Assembly: GCA_036345935.2 (NCBI GenBank)
Contig: JADWOT020000006.1
Coordinates: 22,069,091 to 22,133,090, forward strand
Origin: Taenia hydatigena
Taxonomy: Eukaryota; Platyhelminthes; Cestoda; Cyclophyllidea; Taeniidae
Direction of reading: 5' to 3'
DNA: 64,000 nucleotides
The notes under the pieces were generated by a model. That model did no database searches, was not told where the DNA came from, and saw only the letters and a program-made list of their open reading frames with translations. Of the stretch, positions 50,958 through 62,449 are shown in pieces. A program made the position numbers and the translations under genes. Numbering within the stretch: the first letter of the stretch is position 1; the number at the start of each line of letters is the position of its first letter.

Positions 50958-51449
50958 GCCGGTAGCAGCACAGAGCACGCGCGACAACTGGAGGACGAGA
51001 AAGCACAAGAGCTACGTCACCTGGTCGACAATCTTATTGGATGAAAAATCAACCAACCATTTACATGAAATAGACGCATTCAATTAAGGGCACTTAAAAC
51101 ACTAATAAAAAACACCAGTGCAATTAAACACGAAATCCACTTCTTACCATTTCTACCATATACGCCTGAATATAATGTGTCACATAAGTAATGTAAAAGC
51201 AGGTCCCAAAATAATGTTAGCAAAGTCGAATTACTAACATTAAAACTAAAGAAGCGGCTCTGATCAATCAGGTGAATCCTAATAAAAATACAAAAAATTC
51301 CTTGATATAATTTAAAGGATTTGAAAAGTTAAACTCCAAGCATGAGTGCCTCCGAGACATGCCAGCTGTTCCAGTCCCTCTGATTGCTGAATATATATTA
51401 TCTTTGTAGAGGGTTCCTCCTTTCCCTCCTGGTCACCCTTGATAGTAGA

Positions 51450-51634
51450 TGTAGTACTTTGTTTGTTAGAACTGCTGGTTTCTGTCAAGGTCACAGAGGT
51501 GGCCATAGTGCCCTAGCTGCGTGGGCTGGCCTCTGGGCCACGCCAGCAGCCGTTTTCCCTCTGTCCGGTGAATATATGTATTCTATCCTGCCACTTTGCC
51601 TTCTTTTGCCTTAAGGGAACCTCGGGACGCTACA
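51450..51634 (+). repeat. LTR-like repeat copy, subtype A, full length (185 bp), with 5-bp target duplication
   Basis: It runs from TGTAGTACTTTGTTTGTTAG to CTCGGGACGCTACA. GTAGA directly precedes the first base and directly follows the last base, a 5-bp target-site duplication. It contains a TATA-like GAATATATGTATTC in the middle. Confidence 0.88.
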
Positions 51635-51804
51635 GTAGAAGTCTGTATACGCTTATACATCTTTAATGTATGAGCGGGGGGTGGTGAATACAGCTAGACG
51701 AGATCTGGAGTTCGGGCCGAGGACGAGTCACGCTCCAAGGAGTCTCCACGCTGCTATGTCACGTGGTTCAGATTGACTTCCCGCCTCTGGCCTACAAAGC
51801 GCAT

Positions 51805-52065
51805 TTAAAGAATTGAGTATTACAATCTTGACCTAATATTATGCCTTCTTTTGTCTGCAAGGAAGTCTCAGAACGCCACAAATGCCTCTTTGGTCCTCTC
51901 GCTACAGAATGTCAAAAAGTTGAAATCAAAATCATATTATACTTAGTGTTGTGTCAGGAGACTTCCTTGAGTGTGGAAGAATGCATTATGCTTGTGTAAA
52001 ATATATATTCGACCAAATGACGTGACCACGACAATGTGGTCGCCTAAGCAACCGTATTTGAAAGC
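51805..52065. repeat. Fragments of the interspersed repeat in both orientations
   Basis: A forward 3' fragment (ATGCCTTCTTTTGTCTGCAA to CTCAGAACGCCACA) at about 51838-51882 is followed by a reversed fragment (GGAGACTTCCTTGAGTGTGG to TAAAATATATATTCGACC) at about 51957-52016. Confidence 0.55.
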
Positions 52066-52410
52066 GATAGCCAAAAAGTACGGTGCTACAACCAAAGCTT
52101 GCCATTTAGCCTCCATAATGCGTTAGATGCAAGTTAGGCGAAGTATCAATTTACCGATATTTTTATCTTTAATCTAAATTACAGCCCGGTGCCTGCGGTA
52201 GTGCTGGACAACGCTTAGCAAATTTGCTACGCGCTACTCGAATTTTGCGATTAGCACATTAGATTGCGCATTACTGACAGTATACTTACGTACAACGGCG
52301 TATTCTTTGATGTTCAAACCAAGATGTAGGGATTCAAAACTTTCCTAAATACAAATGAAGGCATAATCGTAGGACAAAATTTGCAGAATTAGCAAACATG
52401 AGGTACCAAT

Positions 52411-52437
52411 GCTACTGGCATGGCTCAGAGGCCAGCC
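52411..52437 (-). repeat. Short reversed core fragment of the repeat
   Basis: GCTACTGGCATGGCTCAGAGGCCAGCC is the reverse complement of the family core. The complete copy at 52438 was inserted directly at its end. Confidence 0.6.
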
Positions 52438-52627
52438 TGTAGTGCTTTGTTTGTTGGAACTACCGGTTTCGGTCAAGGTCACAGAGGTGGCTGCATTGCT
52501 TTAGCTGCGTAGGCTGGTCTTCGGGCCATGCCAGCACCTTATTTCCCCCTGTCCATAGAATATATATATATGTTCTACTCTAGCATTCTGCCTTCTTTTG
52601 CCTTCGAGAGAGCCTCGGGACGCTACA
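52438..52627 (+). repeat. LTR-like repeat copy, subtype A, full length (190 bp), with 5-bp target duplication
   Basis: It runs from TGTAGTGCTTTGTTTGTTGG to CCTCGGGACGCTACA. CAGCC precedes and follows it, a 5-bp target-site duplication. It is the best-preserved copy. It carries GAACTACCGGTTTCGGTC, CAAGGTCACAGAGGTGG, the core, and GAATATATATATATGTTC. Confidence 0.9.
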
Positions 52628-53327
52628 CAGCCCACCCAGCTAGGACAATATTACCACTTAAGTTCGTAACCGAAATCGGCAGTCAAGCAAGCAAAATGCC
52701 AAAACTATCATTTCTTGAAAATTTCATTGAGATAAAATGAATTAATTTACGTTAAGGTTGAAAATGCGATGCACGCGAATGGTGATGTTCTTAGCCGGTT
52801 AATTTCGGCGTGGCATTTCCAATTTATTTTACCTTTACTTTAGACAAACACCTTCACCATTCCTTGCCTTTTGAAGAGCTAGATCACTCTCACTTATTGA
52901 TTACACTGCATTGTGCATGGACTAGTGAGTTGTGCGCTGATGGTTTTAACAATTTTGTCAGTAACATACCTACTTAAAAATGTTTAGGCCAAGTGATTAA
53001 TTGCTGTGCTGTTTGGTGAAAAGCGACTACTTATAATTACGAATGAGTAAAAGTAGTGAAAGAAAAAACGCTAACCTGAAAACAGTTTAACTCCGTTTTT
53101 GCTTTATAATGTGACAGGATTTTGAATTTGTGGACAAAGATAACATTTAATCGAGGGCATGACCTGCAGCTTCATTCCTTCAACAGGCTAGAAATACATC
53201 TGTCACATTGATGTTGTATCATATGGTAAGACTCTGTAATATGTTCTAACATTTGTTTGATACTCGATTTTGGTTACGACCACTTGGTCAGTCACCGCCT
53301 CCGTCGTATATGTAGAATTCTAGGCTC

Positions 53328-53575
53328 TGTTAGTTGCAATACTTTGCTTGTTCTGACTGCCGGTTTCGGTCACTTGTGTGACGTCATTAGGCTCCCTTGA
53401 GGACAAAAAAAGCAAAATTCAGGGGCAGAATGCATATATATATATATATATATGTAACAGACAGGGGGAAATGAGCTGCTGACATGGCTCTGAGCCCAGC
53501 CTAAGCGGTTAGGGCAGTATAGCCATCTTTGTGAGCCTGATTAAAACCGACAGTCCAAACAAACAAAGTATCACA
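53328..53575 (-). repeat. Nested repeat: forward 5' fragment followed by a reversed copy with a TA microsatellite
   Basis: A forward fragment at about 53336-53378 (CAATACTTTGCTTGTTCTGA, CCGGTTTCGGTCA) runs into a reversed copy at about 53383-53575, which ends CAAACAAACAAAGTATCACA. The TATA-like segment has expanded to (TA)n, n about 11, at 53431-53454. Confidence 0.7.
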
Positions 53576-53584
53576 TTTTGGGTC

Positions 53585-53717
53585 GCTATATTGTCCTGGC
53601 CTGGTTGGATGGCCTTAGGGCCATGTCAGAAGTTTAATCCATCCGTTTGCTAAATATGTGTATATTCTGCTCTAGTTTTATGCATTTATGCCTTTAGGGA
53701 AGTCTCGAAATGCTACA
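53585..53717 (+). repeat. 5'-truncated forward repeat copy
   Basis: It begins in the core (CTGGCCTGGTTGGATGGCCT) and runs through TAAATATGTGTATATTCTGC and GGGAAGTCTCGAAATGCTACA. Confidence 0.65.
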
Positions 53718-53949
53718 TTGGTAGAATAATTCCTTCTGTTGCCAAATACACATGTTCTTCTGTCGACAAAGTGCGTTAAAGACAAATTTGACTCAGAGCG
53801 AAATATTGACAAACTAGCTATTAAGCAGACTTTTGTGTTTGCAAATTAATGATTTGATAAATTGGCAAGATTACGTTAAGGGCTAATAATGTCTCAAGAT
53901 GCTTTAGGTAACACGATTAAAAAAATGAACAATATTTATGAACACACGT

Positions 53950-54135
53950 GTTGTAATGCTATGTTTCTTCGAGCTGCCGGTTTCGGCAAAGGTCACAGAG
54001 GTGGCTACATTGCCCTAGCTGCGTAGGCTGGCTTCAGAGCCATGCCACCGGCTTCAGCTCCTATCTGTCGAATATATGTATTCCGCCCTGGTATTTTGTC
54101 TTCTTTTGCCTCCAAGAGAATCTCAGGGTGCCACA
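53950..54135 (+). repeat. Near full-length forward repeat copy
   Basis: It runs from TTGTAATGCTATGTTTCTTC through GCCGGTTTCGGCAAAGGTCA and CGAATATATGTATTCCGCCC to CTCAGGGTGCCACA. It is more diverged at its ends, and no target duplication was found. Confidence 0.7.
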
Positions 54136-54957
54136 ATTATTATTCTGTATTGAGCACAAAACTGCCTAGAAATAAGACGTGGGGCTAGGCAAATGTTTAG
54201 AATTTCGGCGCTTATCTTGGTGCAGTCATTAAAGTCGGTAAATTACCTTATGCAAAATTTACATTATCGAGTTGTAATCAATTGGCAAGTGTCGGGATCA
54301 GAATTCGCGGTAGGATAGGAAGTGGGTAAGTAAGTAAACTGAGTCAATAATTGCTTGGAAATCATGATACATTTAAGGACATCAATGCTCGAGCTGTAAT
54401 TGGACCATTCTGTGCTAGGATTTTGACTCGTTAGCTGTTTGAGGTAATTTAGCCTTTCTGCGTTGTCACCAGTGTCTCCACGCTCCATGCTATATAGGTT
54501 ACTTTTATGCAGAAGAGGACCTAAAATGCCTTGTTTGTGTTTAATTTAGCTCGTCCGATTCTTTGTCGGTCGCTATTTTGCCATAATAATGCTTACAATT
54601 CTATTTGTGGTTTGAGATATGCAAGGGTTGGTAAATTTTAACTGTTATGTATTAATGTTGCACTTTTCCTGTGTCTAAAAGTTATCAAAAAAGCAACAGC
54701 GTAATAGGAGTTACAACTTTGTTGTTCTTGGTTCTCCAAGTAGCAAATGGTTTGCTTCTTCTAGTATCTTTACAACAACTTTTTTCTAAGTGCTTCATTT
54801 TATAATTGCATTTAATTAATCGGTATCACACATCGCCGTTGCATGGCTTTGTCAAGTTTCCGATTGTCGCCACCATTTTCATGGGTCGATTCCTTTCTAT
54901 GAATGAATAATGCTTTCCCAACTCAAATAAATCATCCACTTATTTTTAACATTTCAG

Positions 54958-57900
54958 ATGTCCGATGAGAGCAGCGATGAAATGTTTGCTAGTGCTGACG
55001 AGGGTTCAGACAGTGAATGCACTTTCATGAAGTCGAATTATGTGGTAATTTAAATATTAACGGCCTTAAAGTTCGACTGAAACACTCGAAATCGACATAA
55101 TTAATTTGCCTTTAGAACCCGTCAGGGCGCGACCAAGGTCTTGCCAGTTCCCTCATCGATTTTAGCCCGACGACTAGCATGAAGACGGCTAAAGACAGCC
55201 AACAGGCCATTGTTAATGATGAAGGGGATTTATGTCGCAAGGATTTGCCTTCAACAACATGCACTCTTTCCCCACAGAAGTCAGTGGGTGTTTCTCTTCA
55301 AGAGGATGTTAACATTGAGGCCCACAACTTTAATCCGTTTCCTGATCCTTGGGATGACAAGCAGGACGAGGCTCTGCAATGCCATACCGAAGTTACAGCC
55401 TCTCTTGATGTCACTCGCCCCCTTATCGACCTAGAAGAAGAATTGGAAAGCGAAGCGACAGGCTTTGGTGAATTCAGAGAGGCTGAAAAGATATATTCCA
55501 GAGATAATGACTTGGATGCGAACGGGAGTACGGCGTCTGCAGGGAATGCGGAAGCTTTGGATCTGGCAGACGATCTATGGGCAAGTTCTCAGACACCAGA
55601 CGCTGAGAATCCATCTGAGTTAACTGGACGTTTTTTGAGTGAGGCCAAAACGGGAGACTTGGTTGATAGAAACCGTCTGAAAATGATTGGAGACTCGAGA
55701 ACCGCTAACGAGGTAGATTCATGGGAATTAGATGATCCATGGGCAAGTTCGCGAAAACCAAATGCTGAAGTTGGTTCAACTGAGATTGACGGAGCTGTGT
55801 CCCCCAGTGCCGAAAGTCGGAATCGCGTTAATGCAACGAATTCGAAAAAGCTTGTGGACTTGGACTCTGGTAAGGAGACAGACTGGTGGGGCAGGTTGTT
55901 GGATAGCTCACGGGCAGCTCCGCTAGTGTTGGAGTCTAAAACGTATCCAATGAGGATTACTGAAATGCAAGATCGAGATGAACTTATTTACTCGAAGAGG
56001 GAACAAAATAAAGGTACAGATTCAGGGTCAAATAAAGCGGAGGAAATGTGGGATTTGGAAGGTGATCCGTGGACCAGTTTGCAGTCAGCGAAAGTAGAAG
56101 GTCCATCAACTGTCAAATCTGAGACTGCCCCCACTCAAAGCATTCGAAGGGAAAAACTTGTTTATAGAGAGAAGATTGCAAGTCCACCGTCGGTTGAAGA
56201 AGTGGATGCTTGGGGTCTGGAGGACGACCCTTGGTTAAGTTCAGGGACAACAGACGCTAAAAAAACATGTGATACCGTTCTCACGCCCAAGGTAAAGGAA
56301 GATGGTTTGGGTACAGGAGTAGAAGAGGATTGGGACAGGGTGGAAGACCTTCAGATGAAAAAGCCAGCAGCGAATGCATCACAGGAGTTGGCCTCCGCTG
56401 CCACAGCACTAGTCAAGTCGGTTGGTGGTGGGCTGGCAAGTTTTGTGGGGAATTTCAAACTTTCCAACCTCTCTTCCACGTTGGCGGCTTTCGAAGAGAA
56501 GGCGCTGACGAGACCAGTAGAGGACGAGCGGCAGCGGAAATCGTCGCAGTCGGAGGCTTCGAAGTGGCGCAGGAATGATGACAGTGTCGGTACCGCTGCT
56601 GATGGTGGTGAAGCTAGTGGTGGCTGGGGCGCTTGGGATTTGGGCTCGTTGGCCAGATCCCTCACTTCGACTGTCGAGAATACAGTGAGTCGGGAAAGGT
56701 TTTTTCCCTTTTTTATGAAATCATTTTTGTCCATTTCCTGGTATAGTGTGTAGTTGGACGAAGCGGTGTTTCACTTCAAGTGTGTTTGATGTCGTTAATT
56801 TCAAGGTTATCTTTTTTGCACTTAGCTGTTCAAGCACTTTTTTTTATGTCCTCTTCCAAACTCGCGTTGTTGATGTGGTTTGTTCTGAGCATTCATTCTA
56901 TTTATGCCCACATGCGGGAGTTTTATTGTTGCGAATTTCATTTACTCAATCTCTAAACCTATAGTATCCTCGTACGTAGAGTGCGGCTGCATTATCTCTC
57001 CACCTTTTCAAGAAGAATGCAAGGATGTGGTCGCTTTGGTCTAAAATTAAATTCACGCAGATTTAAGTGTTCGAAGAATTTGCCACTTAGTTTGCTCTAG
57101 ATAACGTATTTAGTCGTTTTTTATCGCCACGTGACAAAGCCTCGTGATCTTCTTCATTGGAAACGAGATGGTGGCGCACACTAATCACTAGTGTTATTTT
57201 CACTCTATGTTGGTACCGATATCGTGCTCCTTAAGGTGTCAATGCCCATGGAGGGCTATTCGCTATGAGGCTTCGAAGGACCTCGTGGAAATAACATTTG
57301 CTTTCATCCGTCCCATTTTTATTTTGCATAGGGTCTATCAATTTTGGGTTTTATTAACCCGCTGTGAGTACTTCTAACACCTAGTCTAAATGGCATTTCC
57401 GAATATTACGAGCATTCTGCCTTCTTTTTTTAGTTTCTGGTTTTTTACCTGTTCATGAGCCTTCAGTGACTGATAAGGTTAGATAAAGGGATTTGTGCGG
57501 GTGCCACATCGATCTGACGTAGCGTCTCATCGGGCAAAATCTTCGCTTTATATCGCTGTAGTGCCAGCATTGATGCACTTTTATAGAAATTTAAGCTTAA
57601 CAATAGGTATTTCGTTGGTGGGAGTTTCGGTTGACAATTGGCTCAATGATACTGTCGGAAACGACATTTTTGATAGATCCATCGCTTTTCTGTTGCTAGT
57701 ATGCCAAAACACAACGGTTGTTTCGCTGTTCTAGGATTGGTACAATTCCTTTCTGGCATACTTTGTTTTCGCACCATTTCCTCGTAACGTGCCTCCTCCC
57801 TCCGGTAGTACCTGTAAGAGATTAACTTCAGCGTAAATACCAAACGGTGAACTGATGCCTCACTCCTGCAATCGTTTATTGGTCACAATCACTCAAATTA

Positions 57901-60900
57901 GCAGCCTAACAGAACGTTATGAGTGCGCGCCAGTTGTGTGAGGCGGCTAGTTACATTGATTTTCGGAAGGTTGGTTGGTTGATTTGTAGGGCCTGCAAAT
58001 CATACACGGTGGCGTGGATGTGCTGGAACAGATCGGACGGAAAACGTTCACTGCTTTGAAGGAGAACGATCCAGGACTGGTTTACACGAAGAGCCTCCTT
58101 CGACCTGCTAATAACAGTCAAGTCTCAAAGCTATCCCAGGTAATCTTTTTGGATTTTTCATCGTCTCTTAAAATCATTCCAAAACTTAAACAGTATCGCC
58201 AAAAGCGGTTGTAATAGGCGTCATTCGACTTCTGTCGAACTTTCATGAGTTTGGAAGTATATTTATAGGAGAAGCAGAGGAAACGGGCAAACTCCTTTGC
58301 ATTGTTCTGAGACCTGTCTGTATTAGGCCTTTTCAAGATGCTAATCTAGATGTGTCTTTGTTTTCATCAGGATTATCCTGTCCTTAGACCTTGCAGTCTT
58401 TTAGTTACAGTACGAGAGGATTCGTTCGCTTCTGATATGGAAATGCGCTCTTGTCTTTAAGTGAAGTCATGGCCGCCAATGTGTTTGTGGAATACGGATT
58501 TGAGCTACTTGATGATATATGGCCCCCTCCCCCCCTTTTCGGAATTTTTGAGGTCTACTGGATAGATTTTTTGTTCTTTTGTAAGGATATCACTGGTGGA
58601 GTTTCCTGATTCCCAAAGGTTCACACAATGCATGCTTGAAGTGGTATTGGCGTTAGTTTCCGAACAGTTTTGGTGGGTAATGTGGCCGCATCTGGCTCCA
58701 GTAAAAGTCAAGCAACATTAAAAGAGTTTTCGGTCACTCGTAATTTAGGATAGCATTGGAATTTAACAATGAAAATGCCTTCAAAGCCCAAGGAATTACT
58801 ATTGCCTAATGAGAATTTTACAGTCTAGTGATTTAGATGCATGCCAAACCTCCACTTTGATGTACTTTTTGTGGGCTTCTATGCCAACTTGCAGCATTTA
58901 CATGTTTGGTACTTTAGAACGAGAACTTTGTTTAGCTTGCACCAGATTTTGCATTGACTTACTGGTTTTAACGTCGCGACTCTCCCTGCTGTATCTGGAA
59001 GCACATTTTGTTGTGTTGGGTGCAAGCAGTTCCTTTATCCTGTGTAAAACGATAGTTTAGGTGAGTTTCTTACGACTAGGAATCATTTTACGGCTGATAA
59101 TCCAATCAATCTAATGCGGTTTCTCCTGCAAAACATCAGCAATGCTGCCTCTTCAATTCGACAAGCATTCTGGTGACTGGAATGGGTGTTCAAATTCCTA
59201 TCTGGCTGAGATTTGGGAAGTCAAGTTTCCTTCATCCCTCTTTTAGATGCTGCGCGAAGCCTGCGACCAACACGCTGCACAGCTCTCTGAAGAACCGCTC
59301 TCCAGCCAATCAGAGGCGCGTCGCGGTGACCTGGCCTCTCAGTTGGAATCACGTCTCGCCCTAGTGCACATGGAGGCCCTGGAATTGTTAAGCTCCCGCG
59401 CTTCTGCATGCCTCGGCACGAAGTTGGCGCGATTGGAAGCTCTCCATAACATTGATGACGATGAAGAGCATCATCGCAGCGTTTACAGTCTTACAGCAGA
59501 GGGTGGCGTCCTCGAGCGCATCTGGCGGACACTCCAGCTGAAGGATCAAGAGGAGAAGGCTGAGGTGACAGGCGAAGGCACTTTTGTTTTCACAAATACC
59601 CTTGTTGGGGCGGTGGCGACATTGGAGGCGGTGACTCCCGGAAATGCTCTCTTGAAGGTCTTGCTAATGCGTGGTTTGATGTTTTGGCCTTTGTGAACGT
59701 CGAATTATTGCTGTTATTTTCTGTGGATCAGATCTGTGAGGATGTGCAGCAGAAGTGCGAGCAGTTTGAGCCGGGCTTACCGATGCAGGTAAATTGTTGT
59801 CATGAACTTGTATGGTTGAAGTTTTCCACTCATGGATAGACTTGAGAAGCACTTTCATGCAGCTTTGAATCCATTATGTGCATTGCTTAGTAAATCTCTA
59901 ATTCAGGAAGTGTAAGCTACCTTGGTGCGAAATTACTTGACTTTTCACACCAAGTTTGGAAGTTCTGAAGAAATACTTCTTTTGGACTGAGAGCTTGTTT
60001 TTTTAAGGCGCTATGTCCCTTCTAACCTGTTTCTCTGCTAGGAGATCTTTTATCGAGCCGTGGAAGCGTTAGCAGACCTGACATCGGCGATTCTGGCCTA
60101 CCTTCACAAAGTGGCCGAATGCCTGCTCCTCCCCGGTAGCAACCGTGAGCGATTCAACACGGGCTTCCTTGACATGGCCGAGAAAGTCGCCAGGTCTGTT
60201 TCCCCTCTCAACACTTTGGCATTATCGACTGATGACAGTACGAATTTGGTGGTATTCTGTTGGTTTGATACTTTTACGGTAACAAACTCGAGCACGCTTG
60301 AAGCAGTGCGTCATCCATTCTAAACTCAAACCAACTTGGTGGTAGTAATCCTTATTTGATCATAGTCTTTTGCCCATTTGGAAACATTGAGTCAATTCTT
60401 CCAGGATCCTCTGGCTTTATAAACTTCAAATGGCGACCATTTAGTGAAGGTACCTTTGTGGTCGTTTTACTGAGTGAAATACTGAGACAGCCTACCCGAC
60501 GGCACTTCAATAGTTGAGGTCATTATCAACGGCGCTTAAATGCCGACGTGCAAACCGAAGCGATTTGGCCTACTTATTTGGGAGCGGGAATCTCGCCCAT
60601 GGGAGTTGCATTTGATTGCAAAAGGTGCGGCAAAAACGGTGCAGCAGACTCATTAAAGCGTTGTTTCTCCCACTGTAGTATTCTCACCGCGTCTAAAAGG
60701 CTGAACGAGACCCTCTGTTCGGTTTATGTTGGGCATTTGAAGGAGGTAAGTCTAGTCTATGCCATTACATCAGCTTCCTATTTGAATCCTTTGGATATTG
60801 AAGGGGTTTCAAGTAAATAAGTAATGAAGCATATGAAGACATTAAATTGATTGGGGGTTATGCAAATAAAAGGTCCAATGTAGCACCACGAGACTTTCGG

Positions 60901-61512
60901 TATGTTGTGAAGTTCTATTATGGCCTCGAGGTCAGCGCGCCCGGCTTAGGTACAAAAGCGAGGCATCTCGGTAGCTCCTTTACCAAAACCAAGAATTGGA
61001 CAAATAATTAAAGAATCGCGATGCGATTTGTCGATATTTAAGCCAAAGAATGCTGTTTTATGATTTCCGGCGTTTCTCTTCGATTGCTGCGCAATTGACT
61101 ATCTCGAAATCACGGAGCACTTAGCTATCAGCATAAAGCCAATGAACTGGTTCAGACGGAGTCTAGGTTTGCGAACACTCCCTCTCGACTTTACTTGAAA
61201 GACACGTCCACGTCCTAACCCATATGAGATACGGATGATGACGTGGATTATTTTTGCATTATCTAGGCAGCGTCAAACAAAAGCACGAATGAGGAGGCAG
61301 GGACGGAGGAAGCATTGATGACGTGTCGTCGATTGGTGGCAAATCTCTTTTTGGAGACAGGAATGGCAAACGGCTACTTAGACGACGCAGCCGCCAAGTA
61401 CCTTGTGCCGGTCTTCCAAATTGCATGTCTGGAGGCCTTCTTCTCTCCCGAATCAACATCGACACCGGCGTCGTGTCGGCCACCAATGTCCATGAAGGCG
61501 AAGCAACGTTGA
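54958..61512 (+). CDS. FAM114A (NOXP20)-family protein with DPW/NPF motif array
   Basis: FAM114A-family protein; relatives have been reported to bind Rab2 at the Golgi, so a membrane-traffic role is inferred. Eight exons join in phase to 912 aa: 54958-55044, 55116-56684, 57990-58139, 59247-59657, 59732-59788, 60042-60193, 60679-60745 and 61267-61512. The conserved core starts with GGWGAWDLGSLARSL (residues 531 onward). It continues with GGVDVLEQIGRKTFTALKENDPG (about 558-580, shown in part), MEALELLSS, TSAILAYLHKVAECLL and LDDAAAKYLVPVFQ. The 500-residue N-terminal half is acidic and disordered-looking. It holds an NPF at 102-104, DPW at 106-108, 236-238, 346-348 and 400-402, and decayed relatives near 182 and 234. 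The ATG directly follows a splice acceptor (CATTTCAG|ATG). Exon 7 (67 bp) was recovered by phase alone. Family call is firm; function is inference. Confidence 0.9.
60886..61015 (-). repeat. Diverged repeat copy, subtype B, in last FAM114A-like intron
   Basis: It begins TGTAGCACCACGAGACTTTC, then ATTATGGCCTCGAGGTCAGC, then TTACCAAAACCAAGAATTGGACAAATAA. This is the reversed order of subtype B (compare 42171-42360). Confidence 0.6.
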
Positions 61513-62405
61513 CGTCGCAGGTGATGTTTGCGCGAGAGTGGAGTCCAAACTGTCTTTCCACTTAGCATTTCTTCTTTCTTTCTTCCTCGCCCATGTCTTA
61601 TCAAGCTTTCTTGGAGGTATTGTCCGCCTCTTCGTGCATGATTAGGTGCTTGTATGGCTTGAGAAGGTAATCGGCATTTTTGGGACGATTACCCTGAATA
61701 TAAGTAACGCAATCATCAAATAGTGCCTATCCATTTGTGACCTATCTCCATTTCGGAAACGAAAGCCGGAGGCTTGCACTGAAGGCCTCACCTAGATCAA
61801 TGCAGCCTGGATCGTGTGCGATTGTCAACTAAAGTTGTAAAGCTTTGTCCTGGCGATCGAGTCGAGTGAGCCATCCCCTCGATCATTATTTCCCAACATA
61901 TACTAAGACAATAACCAGTAAAAGGTCATTTATCATTTGTCTCAAATGTATATCTCCACTTCCATGTAGCATCACATGGAGTACCGGCTAGTTTTGTCGC
62001 ATTGGGGAATCTCGTGGCTGCAAACGGCCAAAAGCGCAAATCGGGGAGGCTGACCCCAAGGGTGGTCCTTAGACGTGGTCGCATCAGGGTAACCGGGTTT
62101 GGTCATTTGGCCAGATGGGACCTGAATTACGTCACCGACATGACAGGAGTTAATTATCTTTTCTGGTATTGCATTTGTTTGGTCGTATTACTGGCACCAT
62201 GTTATCTGCTCCAAAACCGATAAAACTGCATCGCTTTGTCAAAACGAAGAATCAGCAGATGAGAGTTGAATTTATTATATATATACCAACGCCAATCATG
62301 GTGACATTCCAAATATAGCTAACAGCAGGTTCTTCCTGCGTCGCCGTCGTCACCGTCAACGTACTCTCAGCCGAATCTCCAGCGGTAATCTGAAAGTACA
62401 GAGAC
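61513..62405. other. Intergenic, no recognised gene
   Basis: The 3' flank of the FAM114A-like gene lies here. A plus-strand frame at 62002-62223 shows no family signal and may cover a very diverged repeat. Near 62310-62460 there are open frames on both strands: plus FFLRRRRHRQRTLSRISSGN; minus ITAGDSAESTLTVTTATQEE after a CTTTCAG acceptor. Neither can be assigned. Confidence 0.35.
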
Positions 62406-62449
62406 CAACAATTCAGATGCAGTATATCAGAATGGAGGCGGTGGAGCGT

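Larger units (their letters stand above)
50988..54957. other. Intergenic, repeat-rich, between divergent perilipin-like and FAM114A-like genes
   Basis: Both neighbours point outwards, so their promoters are expected here. Much of 51.4-54.2 kb is made of interspersed repeat copies and fragments in both orientations, listed separately. No protein-coding segment was recognised. Confidence 0.55.
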
